From positions 8,944,184 to 9,008,183 of the forward strand of contig NC_059268.1 of the NCBI RefSeq assembly GCF_017591435.1: DNA of 64,000 nt, in the 5' to 3' direction. The notes beneath the pieces were generated by a model. That model saw nothing but the letters and a program-made list of their open reading frames with translations, had not been told where the DNA came from and ran no database searches. Shown here piece after piece: positions 27,897 to 40,806 of this stretch (position 1 is the first letter of the stretch; the number at the start of each line of letters is the position of its first letter). The DNA is from Portunus trituberculatus. Taxonomy: Eukaryota > Arthropoda > Malacostraca > Decapoda > Portunidae. A program made the translations under genes and the position numbers.

Positions 27897-29676
27897 TCTG
27901 TGCTCCATATTGTCGTCAGTGTCCCCTCACGCGCATTTCATGAGTTGAAAGCTCCCTCTCACCTGTGAAGTGTGTTAACATTAATAATTTGTGTATTTTT
28001 TTCCTTTTGGACAGCCGAGCTAGTCCTATCAATTGGTTCTTCAAAATCTAGTATGCTCGGTGTTTTTTTTTTTTTTTTTTTTTTGATGGGTAATATACTT
28101 CATTATCTGATCATATATATGTATTTGTCTTATTATTTTTTTCTCATTGAATTCTAATGAAGCACTGAAGATTAGCATGCGCCATCACACCTGTGTAACT
28201 TGCCGAGTGTAGTCAGTGCTGTTATTTAGAAACTGAAACACTAACAACTTTGACCTTTCTTTTGTAAAATGAAGAAGGCTTTACACGGGAAGTCTTCCAT
28301 TAACTCCCCTGTGCTCCCGTGGCAAGGCAAACACTTTCAGGACTTTTGGTCGTTGGGGTACTTCATTTACGAAAGTTTAGTTGCCAATCTAAAACTTTGT
28401 GATTGAAGTTTTTTTTTTTTTTCTTATCGCGCAAAAAACGAGTAAACACCATCTGCATCAGAGGCTTAGCTATTGTACTTTTACTGAATACACGTCACCC
28501 TCTCAAAATTCTGCACTGAAGTCTGTCTACCTTTGTTCATGCCCTTTAGGAAATATCAATTAGACTGTTCACTTTACTAGTTCGCTGCAACATATCCGAT
28601 ATTGATGAGCTAAGTTCTCTTCATCCTTTCCCTGGCGAACAGTTTTGGTATATTAATCTTTTCCAACCAAAATTCAGTCCATCCGAAGCTTTGAAGCGGT
28701 CTGGGGCTTTACACTGACAGCCCATGCTCAGATGTATAACGTAAGCGTGACCCCATCTTCAGTCTGGAATAAACAGAAGACGCCTGGCTTAGTGATTAGT
28801 GTCCCTTTCAACCGGATTGGAATGAGGACTCATTTCCCTCCTGCTCACCAGTAACTCACAAGATGGTGAGTGAATGTTACATCGTTCAAATATTGTCTTT
28901 GTTTGATTAAGTAATAACTTCACCATTACCTACCTACAGGTAATCACTTGAACGATGAATGTGAGCCTGAACATTGTGGAGTTGGTGTTATTACAATTAT
29001 AAGTATTGTCCAGCTTCCCTAACTCCGTTTGATTGTATTGGAGGTAGAGTAATACAGACCTACTAAAAGAAATATCTAAGAAATAGAAAATCCTTTCAAT
29101 GGGACTTCCTCAAAGAGTCTCAAAACGTTTCACATAGGTTTCCTGATGGCATAGAAACTGAACAATGTAAATGATTTCAAAGCTGCAAATGAAAGATGAA
29201 ATATTAGTGTTCTTTCTTACTTGCAATATGATTACATTTAGCTGCATATAGTGTTAAACTTTTTGTAAGTTAAGATTGATCTTTTGAAATATAAGTAATC
29301 ATAGAAAAAATATTTGTTGATTTTAAGAAAGTGTCATAAACCTGTCATTGGTTGTGTTACTTGGAAGCGAATTAACCCATTCAAGTTTATATTAAAAAGG
29401 ATATCATTTATCTAGTGAAAATACAATTAGCATATTTGCATATTCTTACAATTATTGATATATGAGGTTTTGGGAAAGGAGTGGAAAATTTCTGCGTCGG
29501 AAAAGTAATCAGACCAGAACTCAGGAGAACCTCGACCCAATAGTACCATAAACACCAGTGGGAAACAACAGGCCACTCGTCTTTTTTCCGTCATTATTGC
29601 TTTGTTTTCGTTCTCGCCACGGAAAGCATTAACATAGGCTGTTGTACGCTTCAGAGCTGCGAGTGCAGAGAGCTTC

Positions 29677-29907
29677 TTGGCAAGGCAATGCAACGGTTTT
29701 ATGGAGGTACGAGCCAGTCATGAATCTGTTAATGCTAAATTTCATCATCTACCTTGGAGACCTGAACTCTTATTTAATATAGAACTTCAAAATTTACCCT
29801 TTCCTGTTGGAACCCCGCAATTTAGAAGTCCTAGCAGCTCTTGTAAACTTTTTATTAAAGATGAACTATTTGAACACATCCTCAGATTCTGCCAAAATTG
29901 CATATGA
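29677..29907 (+). pseudogene. Possible piggyBac-type transposase fragment
   Basis: A plus-strand frame contains PFPVGTPQF, then SCKLFIKDELFEHILRFC (about 29797-29900). This resembles the N-terminal region of piggyBac/PGBD transposases: a P-x-G-P stretch, a spacer, then FF-x-D-E-L-x-x-x-I before a T-N-x-Y. Here the T-N-x-Y is not preserved, the frame stops at 29907, and no DDD catalytic core follows. It is at most a small decayed fragment. The resemblance is judged by eye and could be chance. Confidence 0.35.
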
Positions 29908-29949
29908 TTTGAACTTTGAATTTCGACTATCCATACACACTGTACTCTT

Positions 29950-30081
<132 letters not shown>

Positions 30082-30641
30082 CTTTTTCAATAGCATATTA
30101 GAAAACCAATCTATAGAGAAGATATAATTAATCCCCAGTTACAAAGCGTTCGTCTCAGTAGACCTGTCCTCATGCTCCTGTCTGCCTTAGCTCTTTTCAT
30201 CTAGTAAATAAACCAGCCTCTTCACCATGCCAAGGCAGCGTTCCATTGTAAAAACATCGATATTAACATCATAAACCAAGTAGTGATTTGCTAATCCTCT
30301 TCGCAGTGAGGCAAGGCTGGGCTGTGATTGGATAGAGATGGTTGGATGAACAGTACATCACAACACGACGCAGGAAGATAGGGAGAGACGTGTAGGCGTG
30401 TTTGGGGCACGGAGGAAGGAAGACGTACTCGACCCTGTCACAGTTTGGGATTGGAGAGTTGACTTTCAATTTACTCTCCCCGGTGGAAAAGAAAGTAAAC
30501 CCTCGTGTGGTCACTTCAGGATTCTTCACTTTATTTTAGCTCAGTATTCCTTGTTTGTGTTCATGGTGCTGATGGTGATGGTGATGTTGTGAAGAGACGG
30601 AAGTGAATAAAAAGAAGTGTATCAAAAAGAAGGAAAGAAAA

Positions 30642-30839
<198 letters not shown>

Positions 30840-30967
30840 TTGATTTTTCATTTATTAATTAATTTATTGATTTTTAAGAAAGGCAATGAAAGAAAGATGA
30901 AGAAGAAAATGAAGAGTAATGAAAACTTTCTCACTCTTACAATCAACTGTAAAAATAGTAGAGGCAG

Positions 30968-31012
30968 TAGCAGCTTTAGAAACAACAGCAGCGAAAGCAG
31001 CAGCAGCAGCAC

Positions 31013-31044
<32 letters not shown>

Positions 31045-31049
31045 ATGTC

Positions 31050-31086
<37 letters not shown>

Positions 31087-31087
31087 G
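30968..31087. repeat. (CAG)n/(CAC)n-(CAA)n trinucleotide tract
   Basis: CAGCAGCAC-type triplets to about 31045, then about 12 CAA triplets ending in CAGCTGG at 31091. It reads as poly-Ser/poly-Asn or poly-Gln, but lies in no recognisable protein. Confidence 0.93.
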
Positions 31088-31440
31088 CTGGATAACTAAA
31101 TACATACAACTTAGCTTTCACCAACACTTTAGAAATGACAATCAGGAGGAAACATCAAAAGACAATAGAGATGACCAATGTGAAATAACAACTCAGATAA
31201 AGAGATAGAATAAGAATGGTCCCTCTTCCAAACTTTATTTTTTTCTTTTGGGAAAGAGGAAAGAAGACAAACTTTTCTTGTCTGCGCTGTCATCCCTCGT
31301 AATCCTCCCATGAAGGATCCACAGGTAGGAGGGAAACATTTCTTCTGAATTCTTCACATATGTCAGGGAAGATAACAATGAAATAATAATAACTATAACA
31401 ATAATCTTACCTTTATCACTTTCATCAACTTATTTCTTAG

Positions 31441-31474
31441 GTAGTAGGTCAATCATTCTCGGACAAACCTTCAG
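31441..31474 (+). other. Candidate 34-nt microexon
   Basis: Pyrimidine-rich sequence ending TTATTTCTTAG (31430-31440) is a good acceptor. CAG|GTGAGT at 31472-31480 is a consensus donor. The 34 nt between them are open in two frames (for example VVGQSFSDKPS). No flanking coding exon was found to join it to. Confidence 0.2.
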
Positions 31475-32044
31475 GTGAGTCGGAAGGGGAAAGCGTAGCA
31501 CAGACAAGAAGGTTGCGTCGCCATTCATACCCACCCACCAAGTACTTCCTGATCTCATTCACGTCCTGTTTCCTTTTCCGTTGTTTATTCAGCAGCCTTG
31601 CAACGCACAATGTACCCGCTGCCTGGCCACACTCATCTTGCTGTACACGCCGGATGTGAGGCAGGAGGAAACGGAGGGGAGATGAGGTGGTGTTGGAGGA
31701 CGAGGAGGAAGACGAGGAGGAGAAAGAGAAACAATGTTATTATTTCCATCTCTGGTTACATTTCCATACTGAAGAATGTAGTTTTTCTTATTTATCTTCC
31801 CTGCTTTTTTAAACTTGATGTTAAGCTTGTGTGCATTTATTTGTTATTTACTGTTGTATTATCTTTTCCTTTTATTTTCTCCCATCCATTGACGTGAGAT
31901 CCTTGTCTGCCTCGCTTTCAATTTCTCTGTTTGCAGTGAAGTTTCTGAGAAATTCCTATTAAATTTTTCCGTTATTTTGTCTTACGTAAGATTGAAATAG
32001 CACCCTTACATTGATAGAAGAAAAGGAATCACAATCTCCTTACC

Positions 32045-32209
<165 letters not shown>

Positions 32210-32767
32210 CGATAAACAAAGGTAGTGAAGATCAGGGAGAGAAAGCAGTCCGTGGAAACTATACAGGCAAATGCAGAATATTGAGCGTCAAAGAGAAACC
32301 AAGTTAGTGCATGCAGTGTTGGAGGTTGTGGCGCCGGCGTGACGTTGAGAGCAAAATGCAGTATTCTGGTTTGGCTCGCTGACTACACCAACACCAACCC
32401 TCTCTTTCTGTCTCTCTCCCTCTACAAGCCTCCTCTCACTCCCCTTCCTCCTCTCCCTGCGCTGCTCCCACCCCACCCCAAACACACATGGGGAAAAAAA
32501 GGAAATAAAAAAAAAGGAAGAGCAATGTAACTGTAAATTCGGTTGGAATTGTCGGAAACTAGAAATTTATGGACTTTTTTTCGTCTTTCTCTCAAGGGCG
32601 AAGGGAGTTGAGAGGCAGGGGTCGTGGAGGGAGGAGGGCAGGAAAAGGAGATGGGTGCAGATGGAGGTGGTGAGGAGGGGAGGGATGGCAGTGGCGGCAG
32701 TGCACCGGCGAAGGAAGTTATGGTGGTAGGGAAGCTGAAAGTATGGGTACGTATAGCATGCATATAT

Positions 32768-32771
<4 letters not shown>

Positions 32772-32826
<55 letters not shown>

Positions 32827-32851
32827 GTTAAAGAGACAGACACATACTTAG

Positions 32852-32913
<62 letters not shown>
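32772..32913. repeat. Inverted pair (TG)26 ... (CA)29
   Basis: A TG run (32772-32824) and a CA run (32856-32913) lie 31 bp apart. They are reverse complements, so one strand can form a stem of about 50 bp with a short loop. Confidence 0.95.
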
Positions 32914-32914
<1 letters not shown>

Positions 32915-33567
32915 ATATGATAAGCATAGTCTTGAAAGGAAGCGGAAATGAGATTTTTATGCGTCGCTTCACGAAAACAAGAGGCAAATATAGAAAATAG
33001 ATACAATGCTTTCAAATATGCCTGGGAGGCCACTCACGCACGTGTCAGCATATTCCATTACAGAACTAAACAATGAAAGTGGGAAAGGGTAGACAACATG
33101 GAGTAACATTGTAACTTGTTTGTTTTATCTGTAAGGAAGACTTTTCATAACTTTATAAAAAATACATGTTGTTCTGAAGAAGAAATATGAGAGCGATCCA
33201 GTTTTGAGCGTAGTGCTAAAACTAATGAATTATGATTTCAAAGTATTTTCGATATCTAGATTCAATAAAAATAGATGTACACTCTGGAGTTCATATGGAC
33301 GAACAAGAAATATATTTAGTAATTATCTGCTCACAATTGGGGAAGAAAGAAAGGACCGTAATTTTAAAGCCACACAGTAAGGTGTAGAATATTGACCTAT
33401 GTCTAATGTTTTTTTTTTTTTTTTTTTTTTTTTTTGTGAAATATGCGGCACAAACGTGTTTACTGAACTATCGGGTATAATGCTAAGTTCTTTACTGATT
33501 CCCTATTGTAGAAAAATGGTATCAAACATGTATGTCTTTAGTCTTCTACTCTGGAATGGCTTCTTAA

Positions 33568-33571
<4 letters not shown>

Positions 33572-33655
<84 letters not shown>
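33572..33655. repeat. (GA)42 microsatellite
   Basis: Perfect GA run. Confidence 0.98.
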
Positions 33656-33658
<3 letters not shown>

Positions 33659-33787
33659 TACTACAGTAATGAGACTCAAGACGACCCTCAGCTACGAAGA
33701 ACCACATGTGATCATCCAATCTAATTGTGTGGAGAGGCCAATTTGGCTTACTAAAATATTAATCTTCTTCATCTATACAATAAGAAA

Positions 33788-33974
33788 GTTCCAGGGAAGA
33801 AGTAATGGATAAATAATTGCATGTAGACGCGGATACATCAGATTTCCGTGTCTTTTATTTGTAAAGGAGTCTTTCCAGGTGAGGACTTGGAAGTGTTCAT
33901 GATTGCAACTTGACAGAATTATTTGTAGCAACGAGAATTTTCACCACGGAATGTCATTATATCAAAATACACTT

Positions 33975-34017
<43 letters not shown>

Positions 34018-34914
34018 CCTTAACATCATTAACACATTTCAGTAACACATTTAAATTTGATAACACTGTCAAGGCCGTGAGCGGAATAGTGTGGCCCAAA
34101 GTCATTCAGATCTGTGCGCTTTTTATTTATTTTTTTCACGTAATCGATGAGAATTTAATCAAACAAATAATCTTTCCCATAAATTCCGATCATGGGGCGC
34201 CTCGTTTTTCATTAGGCAGATTTCGTTTCTAATTATGATCCTAACAAAGTGACCATTTCACTGATATCCTCATTCCGTGACTTTCATTACGGTTCCTTTA
34301 GGATTGGTTCAGCTGGAGGGGACTCAAGGGAGGAAACTGAGTGTCGCCTAACTTCAGTCTTTGATGTTATGCTTTTTTTTTCACTGAGTTGTTTTAATGT
34401 TGTTTTTAATTGTACATTTCAAAAAGTATGTGTTTTTTTTCATTCAAGAGTAAAGTTTATTGCATTTCCCTTTTCTAGCAGTGTTTCGTCTTTGTGTTGC
34501 ATTTATTTTTACGTTTTAAGCGCCTGTTAATTTTTTTTTTTTTTATTTGAGTTCGTACAACGGTGTATTACTATTTGGTTGTCCGATTGAATACAGTATG
34601 GCATCCTTCTTTGCAATGCCTTGGACACATGAACCAGTGAATCTTAAGAGTATTTATAGATGCAAATGTTAACTGTTTTCCGCAAAGCAGTTCTTGCTAT
34701 ATGATTACATCAACGGATCTCACTCATAAACTCCTCTTTTCCTAAACATTTTTCCGCTTTTCACATAGCTAAGATACTTCCTCCACATATTTTACGCAAA
34801 TTCTCATTCTCGACCTATTTTATTTATAGCCTTTTTCTCGAAACTTGAAATATTTAACTTTAATCCGTTACTGAGCTTCCTGACCTGTGTATGTTCCAGG
34901 GAAGAAGTAATGGA
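33788..34914. repeat. Exact 22-nt dispersed direct repeat
   Basis: The same 22-nt word beginning GTTCCAGGGAAG occurs at 33788-33809 and 34893-34914, with unrelated flanks. It is not low-complexity. Confidence 0.85.
33976..34012. repeat. (GA)18 microsatellite
   Basis: Perfect GA run. Confidence 0.97.
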
Positions 34915-36411
34915 AACTGTACTCTTCTGCCTAAATCAACAACTACGGTTCTTGACGGAACAACATTGGGCTTTACTGATTTAAAAGAGACGTTTCAAAT
35001 TCTGTTTTTAAATATGTCTCGTGTCACAGCTGTTTCTTAGATATGACTACTTATTTTATGTATTCATTATTTATTTTTCTATTTATTTATTATTATTTTT
35101 ATGAATAAAGGTAAGTATATTTTTCAGTTGTCCTATCCTTGCATTCACTCAGATTTATAGATTTTAACCGTTGCTTCCACAGGTTTACTATTAGTGTTTA
35201 TTGACATCAGCATTTTAACATGGCATTGTTTTTTTTACTATTTTTCCGTAGATTTGTTTGACCTTTATTTACATTCACATTTGTAGTCACATTTCATTTC
35301 TTTTCTGGTTCCCTTCCTTCCTACTTTCTTTATTTTCTTTATCTGCTTTTATTTCTTATATCTCTGGCGTCGTATCGTAATTTTCCACTAGATTAATGTG
35401 AGCCTCATAACTCCCATATCATTTTCTCAACATTTATTTTCTTTTAACCGATATCGTAATAATCCTTGTTTGATATTTTTTTTGTTCTCCTCATTCTGAT
35501 ATTTCCCGATCTTCCTCTTTTCCTAGAAATTGTCGTATCTAATAAATATTTGCCTTCGTTATGCAAGAAATCTTTTAAACGAAGGGGAATGATGGAGATA
35601 TAGGACGGTGTGAGGAAAGGCAAATATGATGATGAAGGGGACACGAGAGATAACGCATGGGAGAGGAAGGGGAACTAAATGAAAACGGATGAGAAAATGT
35701 TGAAAGGAGGAAAAGATTAATCATGTGTCGCAAGAAGAAAGAAACCGAACTGAGGAACGTAGAAGCTGAGAAAAAAAAAGTAGAGGAGGATGGTGAAGAA
35801 AATAATGCAAGGAAGGTAACATTAATCACAAGACGATAAAAAAAAGTAAGAAGAAACAAGATCCGAAACTCCTATCACCTTTAAAGATGTCCTCTCCTTC
35901 TGTTCCGTGGCATTGTTCACAGGCTTGTCACTCTGAATTTTTTGCTCACTTTCAATATAATATTTCTCCTACTCTACTCGTGTCGTTCTTGTTATAATCT
36001 GATTGACAGCCGTGACATGGAGAAAGAGAGTAAAAAAATAAAGGGAAACGAGTGCTTATTGGAAAGGAATTGCAATACTAGAGATAAAGAATAAGTTACC
36101 TGATATAGATGTTCATTTTACGTTCTTCATCTTTTTGCCATTATCCTCTGTCGCCTCCTTCACAATGGTGGCCTTTATATCATGGCCTGTCTTGCTCCTG
36201 AGAGACAACAAGACTGGGTAAAACGAAAACTTAAAAGTGATTGCTAATAGTGATAGGATAATGCCAAAACAGGTGGAATCAAATCAGTGTGTTTTGGTCC
36301 TGCTACTGCTGCTGTTGTTATCGTTGCCTTTTTTTGTTGTTGTTGTTGTTGTTTGTTAATATTTTTCTTCTCCCTTTCTCATTTTATTATTTTTCTTTTT
36401 TCCTTGTGTTT

Positions 36412-36578
36412 TTCTTCTTCTTCTTCTTCTTCTTTTTTCCTTGTGTTTTTTCTTCTTCTTCTTCTTCTTCTTCTTCTTCTTCTTCTTCTTCTTCTTCTTC
36501 TTCTTCTTCTTCTTCTTCTTCTTCTTTCTTCTTCTTCTTCTTCTTCTTTTCTTCTTCTTCTTCTTCTTCTTCTTCTTG
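36412..36578. repeat. (TTC)n trinucleotide tract
   Basis: About 165 bp of TTC/CTT repeats with a few TTTTC interruptions. The pure polypyrimidine:polypurine mirror character makes it triplex-prone. It reads as poly-Phe/Ser/Leu and is not coding. Confidence 0.97.
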
Positions 36579-37131
36579 CTATTATTGTTACCATTACAAA
36601 TCCATCTTTATTATAACCGTAAAATGTTACCAAGCGCAAAATGCATGTTGACAATTCTTTTTCTTTTAATATTTGGTCAACACTGCCACGCATCCTTTGC
36701 TGCGATTTTATCTCCGTCGTTTATATGAAGGTGTCGAACGAAATGTAAAAAACACCTTTTGCATTTAAAGTAGGAAATCTTGACATAAAAGTCGGAAAGA
36801 AACCAATACCAATCTAGCTTTTATACATACGCAAATGCATTCAGCTGGAGATACGATAAGACGCACCAAGGGAATGTGCGGAATGTAATGAAACTAGAGT
36901 CGGTGATGGATGTCATGATATATGAATGCAAGAAAAAAGTGGTGATGAAGAGTTTGCGAAAGAATGAAGTGTGTACAATCGTGACAATCAACACGGTAAC
37001 AAGATGCACCATTTGGCTCAAGGAATAACTTAATGCATTGAGATCCTCATTAAAAAAGTACAACAGAAAGTTCATAACCTTTTCTTTTAGAGATGAATAC
37101 TAATTGTCAAGATATGCTGAACACGTGATTT

Positions 37132-37360
37132 AGGGGGGCCGCCGAGATACAGTGGAACCATGCGCGCTTTGGGGTTCCAGGAGTCTCCAAGCGCACGGGT
37201 TAGAATCCTGTCCACGGTCCGAGTGTAGGTTGGGCTTCCTCATTCGGGGCAACGGTTTCCTAGCGGGTGGGCTTTGAGATAGGAAGTACCCCAAAAAGTA
37301 CCTCCTTTAGCCCATAAATTCCCGTGAAAAGCCCACATGGTATAAATAAAAAACAAAAAG
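37132..37360 (+). mobile_element. tRNA-derived SINE with A/B boxes and A-rich tail
   Basis: The head (37132-37220) resembles a class II (Ser/Leu-type) tRNA: an A-box-like GCCGAGATACAGTGG, a long variable-arm-like GGAGTCTCC region, and a B-box-like GGGTTAGAATCC at 37198-37209 in a 5-bp T stem. The body (37221-37338) contains nested inverted repeats (TGGGCT with AGCCCA, enclosing AGGAAGTAC with GTACCTCCT). The tail is ATAAATAAAAAAC-rich (37339-37360). This is an internal Pol III promoter followed by an unrelated body and A-rich tail, the standard SINE plan. It belongs to a different family from the element at 5.5 kb. Confidence 0.65.
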
Positions 37361-37650
37361 GTACAACAGGAGTTAATAATGGTTCTTGGTAATGCAGCAG
37401 TAATGAGAAAAAGGTACAGAAGAATACGACAGGTGAGACATAGATGAGCTAAAAGGGACGGAAAACGGAGAGGAAACAAGGTGAACGATTTGCTTGAAAG
37501 AGAAAATGGCAAACAGCAGTATAGATGAATAAAAGCGACATAGTTGGAAATACATAGAGTGTAGTGAGATTCCCATTAATTTTATGATCCCTTGATGGTG
37601 AAGAGATGTATTTAATGGAGAGGGTGTCCAGAGTTCGATGATTTTAATAT

Positions 37651-37790
<140 letters not shown>

Positions 37791-37818
37791 TTCCCTGTTG
37801 ACTGGTGCTGACCTTGAT

Positions 37819-37822
<4 letters not shown>

Positions 37823-37876
<54 letters not shown>
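37823..37876. repeat. (AG)27 microsatellite
   Basis: Perfect AG run. Confidence 0.97.
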
Positions 37877-37879
<3 letters not shown>

Positions 37880-37973
37880 AGTTCAAGGCTAAGTAAGGGA
37901 TAAGTGGGAACCGATCTACGTGTCATTCCGTTACCTAATGTGCTTCTCCTTAGTGAATACTTAAACAGCGCTC

Positions 37974-38078
<105 letters not shown>

Positions 38079-38285
38079 GATAACTCTCTTCTCTCACACA
38101 AAAGTACATGTATTAGCTACACATACGTACATTCATCACACACACACATAAAAGACTCTTATCATCATCCTGACTCCTATTATCGTTCTGGAGTCCCCTT
38201 TCAGCTGTTATTTATTCATCTATATCAGCTCGTTTAGGGACCGGCACCATATTTTTTTCCCTTGGCCGTTTTTTTTCTTTTACAT

Positions 38286-38288
<3 letters not shown>

Positions 38289-38374
<86 letters not shown>
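38289..38374. repeat. (AC)43 microsatellite
   Basis: Perfect AC run opening the second unit of the tandem duplication. Confidence 0.98.
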
Positions 38375-38378
<4 letters not shown>

Positions 38379-38572
38379 GACAACTCTCTTCTTTCACACA
38401 CCAGCTAGATATACATTCTTCAAGGAAAAAAAGTAAAAATGACTCTTTATCATCCTGGAGTTCCTTAACAGCTATTCTCTATTCAGCTTGTTTTGTTACC
38501 GGCACTTCAGTAAGCCCTGTTTTCTCCAGTCACTATTTTGTTACCCTTGGATGTTTTTGCCCTCATTCATAA

Positions 38573-38574
<2 letters not shown>

Positions 38575-38655
<81 letters not shown>
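38575..38655. repeat. (CA)40 microsatellite
   Basis: Perfect CA run at the end of the second unit. The sequence after it does not continue the repeated unit. Confidence 0.98.
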
Positions 38656-38657
<2 letters not shown>

Positions 38658-38814
38658 TTCCTCCTTTTTTCCATATTCAAATTTGTGAATAAATCAATGC
38701 GAACATTCTTCCTTCAGTTAGAAACATTCATTACTCAGGATATACGTGCAGAAAGAATGTCACTGAAGGAATATTGAAATCCAGAATAAAGAATATACCC
38801 AGTTTGAGTTCTCA

Positions 38815-38975
<161 letters not shown>

Positions 38976-39679
38976 GGAATAATTACGAGAAATCTCAGAA
39001 CTGGTACTGTTCTTTTTCTTTTTTATGAAGTCGAGAATCTACACTTTACACTCTGGCAATGACCGCTCCTAATAATAAAAATGTTGTAAATCCTAAAGGT
39101 GGGTGTCTCATTACATTGTGCGTGTCGGTAGTGGTGCTCCTGTCGTCCTGCACTGCACGAACTTCAGCATTACGGTATGAACTTATTTATGCGTTCGAAT
39201 TTCGCGTTTGGCATTAAAAGTGTAGCGCTAAGTGAGACGATAATAGGTGAGATATGATAGGACAGTCAGTTTGCAGGTGTTGTCTATATGTAGTTCCTGT
39301 TTCAAGAGGAGGAGCAACATACGCGATGCACAATATGAAGTCTTCGTGTGTATTTGGTCTAGGAGTGTCTTTGTAATCCCTCGGTAGGAAGGAACGCTTT
39401 ACTCTCTCACTCACGATTATTTTCCAAGGCCACAGAGATGATTAGCGGGGTTTTCAAGAGTGTTTCTCCAGTTAATAATGTCTTGTCACTCTGCCTCTAG
39501 AACCGTAAAAAACACACCTTGAAGAAATAGTACAAATTTAGATAAACCCTTTCGAAAGAGTATAGGTGAAGCACAAAAGAGTTCGAGAATACGAGTCTTA
39601 GTCATCAAACACAAGCAAGGCTGTCATATACTCTCCAATCTTTTTCTTAGTACGATATTAAAGTTGAATTTCTTGATAG

Positions 39680-39884
39680 CACGTGTCTTTTCCTTTTAAT
39701 TTTAATATATTCGTCGTCTTGTGCTACTGGTTGAATACTGAGGAATAATGAAGGAAGACAAGATAAAGCAAGAAATATATCATGTGTCTTTTCCCTTGTA
39801 ATTTTAGTGACATGTTTGTAGTCTTGTGCTACTGGTTGAATACTGAGAAATAATGAAGGAAGACTTAAGATAAAACAAGAAAAT
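39680..39884. repeat. Diverged tandem duplication, period about 101 bp
   Basis: Copies 39680-39780 and 39781-39884 share GTGTCTTTTCC, then CTTGTGCTACTGGTTGAATA, then AATAATGAAGGAAGAC and a GATAAA(G/A)CAAGAAA end, with scattered differences between. Confidence 0.88.
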
Positions 39885-40231
39885 TTTGTCTACAACGTCG
39901 CCAGCGAAATATTGCCGCAGCATGTGCTTGAGACGTGCACCACCAGCAAGCCTTGGCGCGCTGCATGTCGGGTGTGCATATGTATGTTGCGTGTTTATCA
40001 TTGTTTCTGTCGTGCAAAGTGAGACAAGCGCCAGGTCCATGTGGTGTAAGAAGTAATACGAGCACATCAAGTTGTGTATATATACGATTTTCATATTTTT
40101 CATGTTATTTTTAGAAATTAAGTGAAAATTGTTGCATTCCGAGTTTTTTTTTTTTTACCCTAATCTTGTTGTTTTGTTTAAGCTAAATGGACATTTTTAA
40201 TCCTGATTGAAAAATAAGCTGTCCGGTATTC

Positions 40232-40344
<113 letters not shown>

Positions 40345-40682
40345 GGTAAAGATCAAAGTTGCCTCTTGATGGCCTATTCATATAAAAGGTACTGATTCCG
40401 TTGTCCAAGGACGAGACATCTTGATAGGGCCATACATTAACAATCTGAAGTAAGCCGCAGAGAGAGAGAGAGAGAGAAAACGACATCTACATTAGTATGT
40501 CTCTGGCAACTTTATTAGTCTGCCAGCTCAGGAAGATAATGCCGAGTCTATATCTTGGCGCACAGCTCAGCAAGTTGTTGTGCTCCAGGTGCATGGGAGT
40601 AAGGACGACGCGGCGGTGTTGTGTTTACTGCAGAGAATACTTTACAAACCTTCTACGTAATTATCTGGCAAAGAAATTACCC

Positions 40683-40806
40683 TTAACCCCTTCAGTACCC
40701 ATATTCATTCTGGTTATTATTTGGTTGTTTTATACAGCTTCAGAAAGTCATGTGGGGGATTAAAATAGTGAAGATTCTGACAATTAATCTTCTAACCTCT
40801 CTAGAT
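40683..40806. mobile_element. TTAA-flanked MITE copy B, truncated on the right
   Basis: Begins TTAACCCCTTCAGTACC and follows copy C (56184) through TATACAGCTTCAGAAA and GGATTAAAATAGTGAAGATT to about 40806, where similarity ends. About 14 bp near the left end are deleted relative to copy C. No right terminal inverted repeat is present, so it cannot move. Confidence 0.8.

Noticed and set aside
28782..28850. tRNA-like A box TGGCTTAGTGATTAG
   Set aside because: No clover-leaf could be drawn. The B-box candidate is poor and the acceptor ends do not pair. It may be a decayed SINE but is too weak to annotate.
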